64,000 bases of DNA from Mycetocola saprophilus (GCF_000718085.1 NZ_JOEC01000002.1:558001-622000), one strand, 5' to 3'. Counted from the first letter of the stretch, positions 25,941-34,716 are shown. Notes: generated by a model not told the origin, from the letters alone. A program made the numbers and translations.

Positions 25941-26990
25941 ATGGGCAAGGCACCCACCGTCTACGATGTTGCGGCCGCGGCCGGGGTATCGATTGCGACG
26001 GTGTCGTTTGCCTTCAGACAGCCCGAGAAGATTCGTCCGGCCACCGCCGAGGCAGTGTATGCGGCGGCGCGGGCGCTGGGGTACGTGCCCAGCGCGTCGG
26101 CCCGCGGGCTCGCCGCCGGACGGACGGGCGTGATCGGGCTGATCTCCTGGGATATTTACGCCACCTCCCCGGCGCGGGTGGATCCCTTCGGTAACGAGGA
26201 TCTCCGGCATTTTCCGCGCTATGTGGACGAGGTGCAGCGCGGGATCGAGATCGCCACCTGGCGCAACGGGTACTCGCTGTTGGTGGGCGGCGGAAACCAT
26301 CGCAACAGCGAGTCGACCATCATCGATATTGCCGGCCGCTCGGATGCGCTGGTAGTTTTCCCCAACACCACCACGGCCGAAACCATTGTTCCCATTGCCG
26401 AGCGCATTCCTGTGGTCATCGTGTCGGAGTTTGCCGGAACCGAGAAGCTCAATCGGGTGACCATCGAGAATGAGGATGGGATCGCCCAGCTCACCCGTCA
26501 CCTGGTGCGGGAGCACGGCGTGCGGCGTCCGCAGTTTGTGGGCGGGGTGGGTTCGATGGAGTTCCGTGCTCGCTGGGAGGCCTTCCGAGACACCCTGCTG
26601 GCCGAGGGCATCACGCCGCCGAGCGAACCGGTGACCGCAGAGGGTGGCGCGGTCGCGGCGGTGCTCGCCCTTCTGGAACGTGTGGTCGAGACCGAGCTGC
26701 CCGATGCCCTGGTGTGCCGCACCGATGCCGATGCTCTCGACGTTATTGATGCGCTGCGCACCCGGGGTCTTGCGGTGCCGGGGCGGATCATCGTCACCGG
26801 GTTTGATGGCATCGCCGCGGGCCTGGTGTCCACGCCCCGGCTCACCACCGTGCGTCAGCCGATGCAGGCGCTCGGGGAGGCGGCGGTGGACCTGTTGATC
26901 GCCCAGTTGACCACCCCCTCGGCGCCGCTCACTCGCACCCTACCCACGCGGCTTGCCGCGCGGGAGAGCTGTGGCTGCACCCCGGCCTAG
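25941..26990 (+). CDS. LacI-family repressor of the beta-glucoside locus
   Basis: A 349-residue regulator. The helix-turn-helix is VYDVAAAAGVSIATVSFAFRQPEKIRPATAEAV and the hinge is SASARGLAAGRTG. The sensor domain ends in TRLAARESCGCTPA, the usual terminus for this subgroup. ATG 25941 follows GGAGGA; a longer frame from 25905 lacks a site. It lies 62 bases after the GH3 gene and probably binds the ATTAATGCGCATAAA repeats upstream of the operon, responding to a sugar product. Confidence 0.9.
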   Translation: MGKAPTVYDVAAAAGVSIATVSFAFRQPEKIRPATAEAVYAAARALGYVPSASARGLAAGRTGVIGLISWDIYATSPARVDPFGNEDLRHFPRYVDEVQRGIEIATWRNGYSLLVGGGNHRNSESTIIDIAGRSDALVVFPNTTTAETIVPIAERIPVVIVSEFAGTEKLNRVTIENEDGIAQLTRHLVREHGVRRPQFVGGVGSMEFRARWEAFRDTLLAEGITPPSEPVTAEGGAVAAVLALLERVVETELPDALVCRTDADALDVIDALRTRGLAVPGRIIVTGFDGIAAGLVSTPRLTTVRQPMQALGEAAVDLLIAQLTTPSAPLTRTLPTRLAARESCGCTPA

Positions 26991-26993
26991 CCC

Positions 26994-26999
26994 TACGCT
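26994..26999 (+). promoter_or_regulatory. -10 box of a leaderless transcript (GNAT gene)
   Basis: TACGCT ends 6 nt before ATG 27006. The intervening bases are GGGGGG, which can also look like a ribosome site but are too close to the start codon. Confidence 0.45.
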
Positions 27000-27005
27000 G
27001 GGGGG

Positions 27006-27416
27006 ATGGAGATTCACCCGATCACACCCGACCTGATTCCCGCTGCCGCCGCGCTCTGGCATGAGGCGGGGCTGACCCGTCCGTGGAACGACCCGATTCG
27101 CGATGCCGAGGGTGCGCTCGCGGGCCCGACCTCAACCGTGCTGGGACTGGTCGAGGCCGGGACGCTGCGTGCCACCGCGATGGCCGGACACGACGGACAT
27201 CGTGGCTGGATTTACTATGTGGCCGTCCGCGAGGCCGACCGCGGCCGCGGACTCGGCCGCGCGATCATCGAGGCCGCCGAAGGTTGGCTCGCCACCGAGG
27301 GCGCACTCAAGGTGCAGCTCATGGTCCGCAATACCAACACCGCCGTGATCGACTTTTATGAACGCCTGGGCTACGAGGACGCCGAGGTCACGGTGCTGGG
27401 CAAGTGGTTGAAGTAG
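27006..27416 (+). CDS. GNAT-family N-acetyltransferase, YpeA-like
   Basis: A 136-residue single GNAT domain. The acetyl-CoA binding motif A is visible as VREADRGRGLGRAIIEAAEGWL (pattern R.G.G.A), followed by the C-terminal NTAVIDFYERLGYEDAEVTVLGKWL. The length and the ALWHEAGLTRPWNDP start match the YpeA/RimI-like group of small-molecule or protein acetyltransferases with unknown substrate. Its -10 box abuts the start codon, suggesting an independent leaderless transcript despite its place after the LacI gene. Confidence 0.88.
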   Translation: MEIHPITPDLIPAAAALWHEAGLTRPWNDPIRDAEGALAGPTSTVLGLVEAGTLRATAMAGHDGHRGWIYYVAVREADRGRGLGRAIIEAAEGWLATEGALKVQLMVRNTNTAVIDFYERLGYEDAEVTVLGKWLK

Positions 27417-27441
27417 ACCACTTATCGAGCACGCCTATTCG

Positions 27442-27630
27442 TTAGTTTTGTCTGCTTTTGTGGCGTTTCAACACGAAAAAAAGCGGGGTGGTCCCAGCTA
27501 GGAGCACGATAAAGATCGTGTTCCCGATCCACTCTTTTGTTGCAGATCCATCGAGGAACCCCTGGCTTTTTACCAGATATCCCAGCACGATGATGCCAAT
27601 GAAATAAATCGGAAGTATTATCCAACGCAT
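27442..27630 (-). CDS. Small two-helix membrane protein, possible immunity partner
   Basis: A 62-residue protein with hydrophobic segments at about residues 2-20 and 33-53 and a basic tail (LKRHKSRQN). ATG 27630 is preceded by GGGGGG; the longer frame up to 27687 has no site. It is divergent from the secreted precursor at 27773 and, like it, AT-richer than neighbouring housekeeping genes. Size and topology recall the protein at 6482-6685 beside the other secreted precursor, though sequence identity is low. No family is recognised. Confidence 0.6.
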   Translation of the reverse strand: MRWIILPIYFIGIIVLGYLVKSQGFLDGSATKEWIGNTIFIVLLAGTTPLFFVLKRHKSRQN

Positions 27631-27772
27631 ACGTCCCCCCAAATGGACAGTGAAACCTGAGTTGCCGTCAACAGCCACCCTACGCATGAGGCTGTTTGAA
27701 GAACCCTACCTGGTACGGTTCTTGAACTGATCGGCATCGAGCCGGTCATTGAAGACGCTGGGGGCGTTGAAC

Positions 27773-28432
27773 ATGATTAGTCTCACACTGAAGATGAAAA
27801 CTATTGTTGCAATCTTGGCCGCGGGTACGCTCCTGGGGGCGGGCGCTAGCATTCCGGCAAGTGCGGTGCCAGCGAGTAATCGTGCGCACCCGATTCGGGA
27901 TGGTGCCATAATTACTCCAGCTGAGATGGAGAGCATCGTTCCCGGGGGAAGCCAGCTAACAGATCCACAGTACTTTTTGAACGGACTGCGCGAGCTTGAA
28001 TCTTCAGGAATCGCTAAGGAAGACATTGCGCAGCAGAATGTCCGAGCCTATCGGTACACGGTTCCCGAAGGATCATTTTCCTTACCTCGGTCGATAGATG
28101 TCGAGTCGGAGTTACAGGCCCGGGCTGCGTCACCGGGGGCCGGGGCTCAAACCCGGATTGAAGTGCTTACGCGTGGAATCCAAATGGCTATTGGTTTTAA
28201 CTCGACCGATCAATCCGTGTTGGGCAGCGCGATCGGCTCTACCGCAATCACTGCGGCGGTTTGCGCTATACCCGTGGTCGGGACGGCCGCCTGTGTAATT
28301 GTAGGAGCGGTCGTCACAGTTGTCACCGGATACATTTTGGCGAATGGTGCGTGCTCCAACAACCGCGTACTTTGGTGGTATGACGTGAAGGGCGGGTCGA
28401 CGGTGCAATGCCGTAGCTCGCGTCCCTGGTAG
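27773..28432 (+). CDS. Secreted precursor protein with hydrophobic Gly/Ala-rich C-terminus
   Basis: A 219-residue exported protein. A signal peptide (MISLTLKMKTIVAILAAGTLL..., likely cut after ASA) is followed by a polar region of about 120 residues. Two hydrophobic segments come next (about 150-165 and 172-190, AACVIVGAVVTVVTGYIL) and then a Cys-containing tail, GACSNNRVLWWYD...VQCRSSRPW. The order of signal, pro-region, paired hydrophobic helices and C...VLW...C tail matches the frameshifted protein at 6742-7432. I know no characterised homologue; a secreted membrane-active peptide is a hypothesis. ATG 27773 is behind GGGGGCG; a TTG start at 27749 is possible. Confidence 0.65.
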   Translation: MISLTLKMKTIVAILAAGTLLGAGASIPASAVPASNRAHPIRDGAIITPAEMESIVPGGSQLTDPQYFLNGLRELESSGIAKEDIAQQNVRAYRYTVPEGSFSLPRSIDVESELQARAASPGAGAQTRIEVLTRGIQMAIGFNSTDQSVLGSAIGSTAITAAVCAIPVVGTAACVIVGAVVTVVTGYILANGACSNNRVLWWYDVKGGSTVQCRSSRPW

Positions 28433-28460
28433 ATCGCTCAGGTACGCTCCTATACACAAA

Positions 28461-28490
28461 AGCGGCCGCCTCCCGAGGGAGACGGCCGCT
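28461..28490. terminator. Terminator between the secreted precursor and BI-1 genes
   Basis: AGCGGCCG..CTCCC/GGGAG..CGGCCGCT forms a 13-bp interrupted stem with a two-base loop between convergent genes. AAAA precedes it, which would be the T run for the minus-strand gene. Confidence 0.65.
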
Positions 28491-28502
28491 GTGTGGTGAA
28501 AA

Positions 28503-29312
28503 CTAGTTGCTGCGGAAGATCGCGATCAGACGCAGGATCTCGGTGTACAGCCAGATCACGGTGACCATGATGCCGAATGCGCCGGCCCAGGCGTACACCT
28601 TGGGGGCACGGTTCTGCACGCCGCGCTGGATCGAGTCGAAGTCGAGCACCAGCGAGTAGGCGGCCATGATGACCACGAGGACGCCGAGGACGGCACCGAT
28701 CGGGATGCCGGTGTTACCAATCGGCATGCTGTTCAGGCCGAAGCCGGTGGAGACGACACCGGTCATCATCAGGACCATGTTGACCAGCGAGTAAACCAGG
28801 TAACCCACCATCGCGATCAAGAAGATCTTGGTGGCCTTCTTGGAGGCGCGGATCTTGCCGCTGGCAAACAGCGCCAGGGTCACACCGATCACCGAGAGGG
28901 TCGCGATCAGGGCCTGCATCACGATGCCGGCAAACTGAGCCTCGAAGAACCCGGAGAGGGCACCCACGAAGATTCCCTGCACGCCGGCGTAGGCCAGAAC
29001 CAGCGGGGCGGAGGGCAGCTTCTTGAAGATGTTGACCATGGCCAGGACGAAACCGATGATCATGGCCGGAACCATGAGGACGGGAACGTTCCAGCCGATG
29101 ACGGCACCCACGACGAGGATCGCGAAGGAGATACCGGTCTTGACGACGGTGTCCTCGACGGTCATCCGGTCGCTGGCATCCACCGCACCAACGGGCTGGT
29201 TGTACAGGTGCTGCAGCTGTTCGGCGCTCATCTGTGCCTGGGTGCCGGCCTGCGCCTGCGCACCACCGTTGTTGAACGCGGGGTTTCTGAATGCGGGGTT
29301 GTTGCTCGCCAT
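28503..29312 (-). CDS. Bax inhibitor-1/YccA family membrane protein
   Basis: A 269-residue protein with a polar Asn/Gln/Ala-rich N-terminal tail (MASNNPAFRNPAFNNGGAQ) and seven hydrophobic helices ending in WLYTEILRLIAIFRSN, the C-terminal pattern of actinobacterial Bax1-I proteins. Members are thought to be pH-sensitive calcium leak or stress-related membrane proteins. ATG 29312 has AGGA upstream; a start 27 bases earlier is less likely. It is monocistronic. Confidence 0.9.
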   Translation of the reverse strand: MASNNPAFRNPAFNNGGAQAQAGTQAQMSAEQLQHLYNQPVGAVDASDRMTVEDTVVKTGISFAILVVGAVIGWNVPVLMVPAMIIGFVLAMVNIFKKLPSAPLVLAYAGVQGIFVGALSGFFEAQFAGIVMQALIATLSVIGVTLALFASGKIRASKKATKIFLIAMVGYLVYSLVNMVLMMTGVVSTGFGLNSMPIGNTGIPIGAVLGVLVVIMAAYSLVLDFDSIQRGVQNRAPKVYAWAGAFGIMVTVIWLYTEILRLIAIFRSN

Positions 29313-29492
29313 GCGGGGGTCCTGCTCTCGGTTTCTCAATCGGGCGCGGTGGGCTGTGTCGTGGCTGTTTCGTTCGGGGTATGTGCGCCCGTAACCCCTA
29401 TAATCTACCGGAATTCGCTGGGAGGCGCCCGTTCAATTATGAAGTGATGGTAAACGGGGGCGCGTGTTCACCATCGGCGTAGCGGTCGGGGT

Positions 29493-29498
29493 TAGTCT
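29493..29498 (+). promoter_or_regulatory. -10 box of a leaderless transcript (GDPD gene)
   Basis: TAGTCT ends 6 nt before ATG 29505, without a Shine-Dalgarno sequence at usable spacing. Confidence 0.5.
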
Positions 29499-29504
29499 GG
29501 GGGC

Positions 29505-30509
29505 ATGAGCGAGCTGCCGAACCCCGTTGTCATTGGCCACCGCGGTGCGAGTGGATACCGTCCCGAGCACAGCGAGGAGGCGTACCGGCTGGCGTTTGAG
29601 CTGGGCGCGGACCTGGTGGAGCCCGACCTCGTGGTGAGCCGCGACGGGGTGCTCGTTCTGCGTCACGAGAACAACATCACCGACACCACCGATATCGCCG
29701 ACCGCCCCGAGTTTGCCGAGTACAAAACGGTCAAGACCGTGGACGGCATCCGCCACGAGGGCTGGTTCACCGAGGACCTCACCTGGGCGCAGATCGCCAC
29801 ACTCAAGTGCCGCGAACGTCTGCCCGAGCTGCGTCACGACAGCGTGCTTTTTAACGACCGCTCCCGGGTGCTGTGCCTCGCGGACCTGATCGCGCTGATC
29901 GGCGAGGAGGAGCAGAACCACGGCCGTCCCCTCGGCATGGTCGCCGAGATCAAGCACTCGGCCTACTTTGCCAGCCAGGGCTTCGCCATGAACGACCTGT
30001 TCCTGCAGCAGCTCACCGGCTGGGGCGAGCGGGCGCTGATCGTGGAGAGCTTCGAGCTGTCCGCCCTGACCGATCTGCGTGAGCGTGGCCTCAACGCCAA
30101 GTTTGTCTATCTGATCGACGAGGAGGGATCGCCGGCCGATGAGGTCGCCGCCCTCGGCGAGGACGCCCGCACCTACGCCTCCTATGCCACCCCCGAGGCA
30201 CTGGCGAGTTTCGCGCCGGCCGTGAACGGGGTGAGCCTGGCCAAGTCGTTCCTGCTGGACGAGCTGGGGTCCGCCCGGGTCGCCGCCGCCCACGCCGCGG
30301 GCCTGCTGGTGTACACCTGGACGCTGCGTCCGGAAAACGCCTTCCTCATTCCCGAAAACCGGGGTCACGGGGACGACGCCCACCACGGAGACTGGCGAAC
30401 CGAGTACCACCAGATCCTGGAAACCGGCGTGGACGGTGTCTTTGCCGATCAGCCCGACCTTGCCTATGAGGCGCGTGCCGAGTTCTGGGCGCACCACCGC
30501 GAGGGCTAA
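29505..30509 (+). CDS. Glycerophosphodiester phosphodiesterase
   Basis: A 334-residue GDPD-family enzyme hydrolysing glycerophosphodiesters to sn-glycerol 3-phosphate and an alcohol. The catalytic start IGHRGASGYRPEHSEEAY (His-Arg pair at 12-13, metal Glu after), EPDLVVSRDGVLVLRHE and the later AEIKHSAYF match the family, as does the C-terminal VYTWTLRPEN segment. No signal peptide is evident, so it may act in the cytoplasm. The product feeds GlpD (4625). It has a leaderless-type promoter. Confidence 0.92.
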   Translation: MSELPNPVVIGHRGASGYRPEHSEEAYRLAFELGADLVEPDLVVSRDGVLVLRHENNITDTTDIADRPEFAEYKTVKTVDGIRHEGWFTEDLTWAQIATLKCRERLPELRHDSVLFNDRSRVLCLADLIALIGEEEQNHGRPLGMVAEIKHSAYFASQGFAMNDLFLQQLTGWGERALIVESFELSALTDLRERGLNAKFVYLIDEEGSPADEVAALGEDARTYASYATPEALASFAPAVNGVSLAKSFLLDELGSARVAAAHAAGLLVYTWTLRPENAFLIPENRGHGDDAHHGDWRTEYHQILETGVDGVFADQPDLAYEARAEFWAHHREG

Positions 30510-30565
30510 TTGTGACCCGGATCCCGGTCCCGGGTGTCCCGCCGCACGCTGTCGGTGGCGCGGCC

Positions 30566-30571
30566 TAGACT
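30566..30571 (+). promoter_or_regulatory. Putative -10 box for pcrA
   Basis: TAGACT lies 9 nt before ATG 30581, leaving a very short leader that contains GGGAGC. Confidence 0.4.
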
Positions 30572-30580
30572 GGGAGCACC

Positions 30581-33082
30581 ATGGTGCAGCCTTCCGATTC
30601 CTCCACGTCCGCCAACGAGCCCGCGGTCGTCCGTATCGCCCCGCCCGGAACCGGGCCTGGGTTCGAAACCGGCGGTTCCCAGGGCTCGGTACAGTCCGGG
30701 CGTTCGGCGCAGTCTGGACGCTCGATGCAGTTCGGACAGGACCTGCCCGAGGGGGAGGACCCCACCACGCACGGCCTGAACCCGCAGCAGCTGGAGGCCG
30801 TGACCTATCGCGGTCCGGCGCTGCTGATCGTGGCCGGTGCCGGGTCGGGGAAGACCCGGGTGCTGACCCAGCGCATCGCCGGGCTGATCCGCAATCGCGA
30901 GGCGTGGCCGAGCCAGATCCTGGCGATCACCTTCACCAATAAGGCCGCCGCCGAGATGCGCGAGCGCGTCGAGGAGCAGCTGGGTGGCGCGGCCGAGGGC
31001 ATGTGGATCTCCACCTTCCACTCGGCGTGTGTGCGCATTCTGCGCCGCGAGGCCGAGCACTTCGGGTTCAAAAAGAACTTCACCATCTACGATTCCTCCG
31101 ATACCAAGGTGCTGATTAAGCGTCTGATCAAGGAGCTGCAGGCCGACGTTCTCGGGCTTACCCCGGGCAACGTCGCCAGCAAGATCAGCAAGCTCAAGAA
31201 CGAGCTCACCGACGTCGACGCCTACGCGCGCAACGCGAGCCTCAACGATCCCGCCGAGCGCATGTTTGTGGAGCTGTTCCGTCGCTACACGCTCGAGCTG
31301 GCCCGGGCCAACTCCTTCGACTTTGACGACCTGATCGGTCAGACCGTCTACCTGTTCCGGGCGTTCCCGCACGTGGCGGCCACCTATCAGAAGCGCTTCC
31401 GGCACATCCTGGTGGACGAGTATCAGGACACCAACCATGCGCAGTACTCGCTCATTCGCGAGCTGACCCGCGCGCCCGAACCCGAGCCCGACGACTACCT
31501 GCTGGGAGCCGGTCCCGGCGGCGTCGAGCCCGCCTCGCTCACCGTGGTGGGCGACTCGGACCAGTCGATCTATGCCTTCCGCGGCGCGGATATTCGCAAC
31601 ATCACCGAGTTTGAGCGCGACTTCCCGGGCGCAAAGGTGGTGCTGCTGGAGCAGAACTATCGTTCGACGCAGAACATCCTCTCGGCCGCCAACGCGGTGA
31701 TCTCCAATAACTTCGACCGTAAGGATAAGAAGCTGTGGTCGGCCGACGGGGCCGGCGAGAAGATCGTCGGGTTCACCGGCTATTCGGGTCACGATGAGGC
31801 ACAGTTTGTGGCCGATGAGATCGAGAAGCTGCATGCCGAGGGCATGTCCTACTCGGACATGGCGGTCTTCTACCGCACCAACGCCCAGACCCGTGCGCTC
31901 GAGGAAATCTTCATCCGCTCGGCCCTGCCCTACCGGGTCATGGGTGGCACGAAGTTCTACGACCGCGCCGAGATTCGCGACTCCTTCGGCTACCTGGTGT
32001 CGGTCGTCAATCCCGACGATCAGCTGGCCCTGCGCCGCATTCTAAACACCCCCAAGCGCGGTATCGGTCCGGCCACCGAAACGCAGCTGGCGACCTTTGC
32101 CGAGACCAACGGCCTCACCTTCCGCGACGCGATGCGCAACGTGGAGGGCCTGGGGCTCGGCCCCAAGGTCACCGGTTCGATCCGCGCCCTCTCCGATCTG
32201 CTCGACGAGGCCGCGGAACTCGCGGACACCGGCGTGGTGGCCGACGTGCTGACCCTGCTGGTCACCCGCAGCGGCCTGCTGGAAACCCTGCGTAACTCCC
32301 GCGATCCCCAGGACGAGGCCCGCGCGGAGAACATCGAGGAGCTCCAGGCGGTGACCAAGGAGTTCGAGAAGAACAATCCCGACGGCACCCTGATCGACTT
32401 CCTCACCGAGGTGTCCCTGGTGGCCGCGGCCGACGACCTGGACGACACCTCCGGCACCGTCTCACTGATGACCCTGCACACCGCCAAGGGCCTGGAGTAT
32501 GAGGGCGTGTTCCTCACCGGGATCGAGGAGGACCTGCTCCCGCACAAGATGTCGGCGAATGAGCCCGGCGGCCCCGCCGAGGAGCGACGCCTGTTCTATG
32601 TGGGCATTACCCGTGCCCGCAAGCGCCTGTTCCTCTCGCTGGCGATGACCCGCGCGCAGTTCGGCGAGACCGCCGTGGCGATGCCCTCGCGCTATCTGCA
32701 GGAGATCCCGGCCGAGCTGATCGAGTGGCGGCAGTCGCCGGGCATGGTCAACTCGCGGGGCGGACAGCAGTCGCGCGCACTAAATTCCACCGGTCGCCGC
32801 GGGTTCTCCAACGGCCGCGGCGGATACGGCGGCAGCTCGGATCAGCCCCCGGCCCTGCCCCGCCCGGAGAAGAAGGCCTGGCCCAACCAGGTCACCAACC
32901 AGGTGCGTGATAACTCGATGCTTGAGCTGGTTCCCGGCGACCGCATCCGCCACGTCGACTTCGGCGAGGGCCGCGTACAGCAGGTCACCGGCGAGGGTGC
33001 CAAGCGCATCGCCCACGTGTTGTTCGAGGCCGCGGGTGCCAAGAAGCTGCTGATCAAGATCGCGCCGATCGAAAAGATCTAG
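30581..33082 (+). CDS. pcrA: ATP-dependent DNA helicase PcrA/UvrD
   Basis: An 833-residue superfamily 1A 3'-5' helicase used in repair and replication restart. After a 60-residue Ser/Gln-rich leader come the Q motif (GLNPQQLEAV), Walker A (AGAGSGKTRVLTQRI), motif Ia (TFTNKAAAEMRERV), motif II (VDEYQDTNHAQY), motif III (VVGDSDQSIYAFRGADI), motif V (TLHTAKGLEYEGVFLTG) and motif VI (YVGITRARKRLFLS). The C-terminal Tudor-like RNAP-binding segment, VPGDRIRHVDFGEGRV, is present, as in PcrA. ATG 30581 fits a short leader. It is followed by a terminator. Confidence 0.95.
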   Translation: MVQPSDSSTSANEPAVVRIAPPGTGPGFETGGSQGSVQSGRSAQSGRSMQFGQDLPEGEDPTTHGLNPQQLEAVTYRGPALLIVAGAGSGKTRVLTQRIAGLIRNREAWPSQILAITFTNKAAAEMRERVEEQLGGAAEGMWISTFHSACVRILRREAEHFGFKKNFTIYDSSDTKVLIKRLIKELQADVLGLTPGNVASKISKLKNELTDVDAYARNASLNDPAERMFVELFRRYTLELARANSFDFDDLIGQTVYLFRAFPHVAATYQKRFRHILVDEYQDTNHAQYSLIRELTRAPEPEPDDYLLGAGPGGVEPASLTVVGDSDQSIYAFRGADIRNITEFERDFPGAKVVLLEQNYRSTQNILSAANAVISNNFDRKDKKLWSADGAGEKIVGFTGYSGHDEAQFVADEIEKLHAEGMSYSDMAVFYRTNAQTRALEEIFIRSALPYRVMGGTKFYDRAEIRDSFGYLVSVVNPDDQLALRRILNTPKRGIGPATETQLATFAETNGLTFRDAMRNVEGLGLGPKVTGSIRALSDLLDEAAELADTGVVADVLTLLVTRSGLLETLRNSRDPQDEARAENIEELQAVTKEFEKNNPDGTLIDFLTEVSLVAAADDLDDTSGTVSLMTLHTAKGLEYEGVFLTGIEEDLLPHKMSANEPGGPAEERRLFYVGITRARKRLFLSLAMTRAQFGETAVAMPSRYLQEIPAELIEWRQSPGMVNSRGGQQSRALNSTGRRGFSNGRGGYGGSSDQPPALPRPEKKAWPNQVTNQVRDNSMLELVPGDRIRHVDFGEGRVQQVTGEGAKRIAHVLFEAAGAKKLLIKIAPIEKI

Positions 33083-33119
33083 CCCCCGCCCCGGGGTCCG
33101 CGTCCGCCGGACGCCACCT

Positions 33120-33158
33120 ACGCCCACCTTTTGCGACGTTCGCATGAGGTGGGCGTTT
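33120..33158 (+). terminator. Intrinsic terminator after pcrA
   Basis: The stem ACGCCCACCT/AGGTGGGCGT, with a 17-base loop that contains its own GCGA..CGC pairing, is followed by TTT. Confidence 0.75.
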
Positions 33159-33189
33159 GTTATCTCTCTTTACTAGGAGATACGGCAGA

Positions 33190-33588
33190 GTGCCGTTTTT
33201 CGGGGGAGAAGCGCGCATACATCGGAGTAGCAGTCTGCTCGAACTGGCTGCCGTGGGTGCCGTTGTGCTCGGCCTGTTCGGGTGTGCCGCGCACACCACA
33301 CCCGATACCGGCGACGCTCGACTATCGGGATCCGCGCCGGCTTTCAGCGGTCCGTGGGCGGAGGAGTTTCGTTCAGCCTGGAACGATACGGGGTCACGGC
33401 TTGAACGAGACATCCTTGCGGACGAGATCATCACCGAGCAGGAGCTAGTTGCCGCCCGCGAACCCTTTGTCGAGCGCGGCTATAGCGCCAAGGACTACGA
33501 ACGCGACTTTTACGGAGACTTCCCGTTTTCCGACACCGACATGGTCGCGGGCGAGTGCCTCACCAACCCGCTCGGGGTCGAGTACTAG
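33190..33588 (+). CDS. Short lipoprotein, internally deleted paralogue of the 34057 lipoprotein
   Basis: A 132-residue predicted lipoprotein (lipobox LGLFGC, cysteine near residue 32). The segments AFSGPWAEEFRSAW, ITEQELVAAREP and YSAKDYERDF...DMVAGECLTNPLGVEY align with the lipoprotein encoded at 34057-34716, but the 81 residues between REP and GYRAKDY there are replaced by FVER here. The reading frame survives the loss. GTG 33190 follows AGGAGA with 9-base spacing. It may be a decaying duplicate or a shortened variant. The function is unknown. Confidence 0.6.
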   Translation: MPFFGGEARIHRSSSLLELAAVGAVVLGLFGCAAHTTPDTGDARLSGSAPAFSGPWAEEFRSAWNDTGSRLERDILADEIITEQELVAAREPFVERGYSAKDYERDFYGDFPFSDTDMVAGECLTNPLGVEY

Positions 33589-33772
33589 TGCGTTCGGGGA
33601 TGGGACGCAAGCTACGAGAACGCCGATGGGGAAGATCGCCTGGCAGCCTCCCTGCACGGTCGTTTTGCGACGAAATTAAGTGCTTTTTACGACGACTTCT
33701 GCGCGATATTGAGCGATTTCCGGCTTCACTGATCTCACGGCGAACCTCGCCGAGAAATCAAAGGAGATTCTC

Positions 33773-34066
33773 ATGAAAACCCTCACGGCCGCACTGGTCG
33801 GAACCGCGATCGCACTGACAGCGCTCCCCGCACCGGCCCTCGCCGCACCTGCTCGCGCACAATCCGAGACCAGGCAGTCGGCGGCTCGATGCAATTTCAC
33901 CCGGTCGATGTGGAGTGCAACCAATCAGGATTGTCGACTGGCCCAACACGTTTCCTACACGCTCTCCGGCGACAAATTAGCACCCAAGGTTGGGCCCGGG
34001 CAGGTCTCTCGACAGATTATGTGCTGGGTTGACGCCCAGGGAGCCGGAGTGAATTGGTGGATCTAA
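33773..34066 (+). CDS. Small secreted cysteine-containing protein, first gene of the ABC cassette
   Basis: A 97-residue protein with a clear signal peptide (MKTLTAALVGTAIALTALPAPALA) and a mature part of about 73 residues with three cysteines (RCNF, DCRL, MCWV) and a Trp-rich end (GVNWWI). ATG 33773 is 6 bases from AAAGGAG. The following lipoprotein start lies inside its last codons. The set-up of a small secreted protein followed by adaptor and ABC genes recalls lactococcin-972-type bacteriocin clusters, but I see no convincing alignment to that family. The function is unassigned; a substrate of the downstream transporter is a hypothesis. Confidence 0.65.
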   Translation: MKTLTAALVGTAIALTALPAPALAAPARAQSETRQSAARCNFTRSMWSATNQDCRLAQHVSYTLSGDKLAPKVGPGQVSRQIMCWVDAQGAGVNWWI

Positions 34067-34716
34067 CCCCTAAGAACATCGGCGTTGGTGGTTTGCCGCG
34101 AAATGTGGGCCGGGGCTCACCCCGAAGCCTTCGTCTCGGCGGCGGACTGCTGATGCTGTGCCTCATCTTTGGTGCGACGGGATGTATGACGGGAAATCCC
34201 TCGGAAGCCTCACAGCGCGGCTCTGCCGTACCCGAGTTTTCGGGGCCGTGGGCAGACGGGTTCCGATCGGGATATGAGAATGCCACCAGCGAGATCGAAC
34301 GAAAGATTCTCGCGACCGGCAAGATTACCGAGCAGCAGCTTGTCGAATCTCGGGAACCACTCATTACCTGTCTCGCCTCCCGCGACGTCACGATTACCTT
34401 TGACTCCACGGGTGGCTCCACCCTGACCTCGAAGCGCGCGCCGCAACCTTCAGCCGAACGAACACGAATCTACAACGAGTGTGTGGACAGTACCGGTACG
34501 GAGGTCGATTTTCTTTACTGGCAGATGAAACGGAACCCAGACAATCTGGACGAGTTTACGATTGTGGCCAAGTGTCTCGTGGACAAGAAAAAGGTTGATC
34601 CCGGATACCGGGCCAAGGACTACGGACGAGACTTCAGCGCCAACGCCTTTCCGTTCTCGGCTACCGACGTCGAGGCGGGCGAATGTCAATCCAATCCGCT
34701 CGGAGTGAAATATTGA
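34057..34716 (+). CDS. Lipoprotein of unknown function in the ABC cassette
   Basis: A 219-residue predicted lipoprotein (lipobox region FGATGC after a hydrophobic stretch). Four conserved-looking cysteines (LITC, NEC, AKC, GEC) and FSGPWADGFRSGYENA characterise it; a shorter paralogue lies at 33190. No known domain is recognised. GTG 34057 is preceded by GGAG within the 3' end of the small secreted gene (overlap 10 bases); TTG 34054 is an alternative. Its end overlaps the adaptor gene by 34 bases. Tight overlaps on both sides imply a shared role with the transporter. Confidence 0.65.
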   Translation: MDLTPKNIGVGGLPRNVGRGSPRSLRLGGGLLMLCLIFGATGCMTGNPSEASQRGSAVPEFSGPWADGFRSGYENATSEIERKILATGKITEQQLVESREPLITCLASRDVTITFDSTGGSTLTSKRAPQPSAERTRIYNECVDSTGTEVDFLYWQMKRNPDNLDEFTIVAKCLVDKKKVDPGYRAKDYGRDFSANAFPFSATDVEAGECQSNPLGVKY

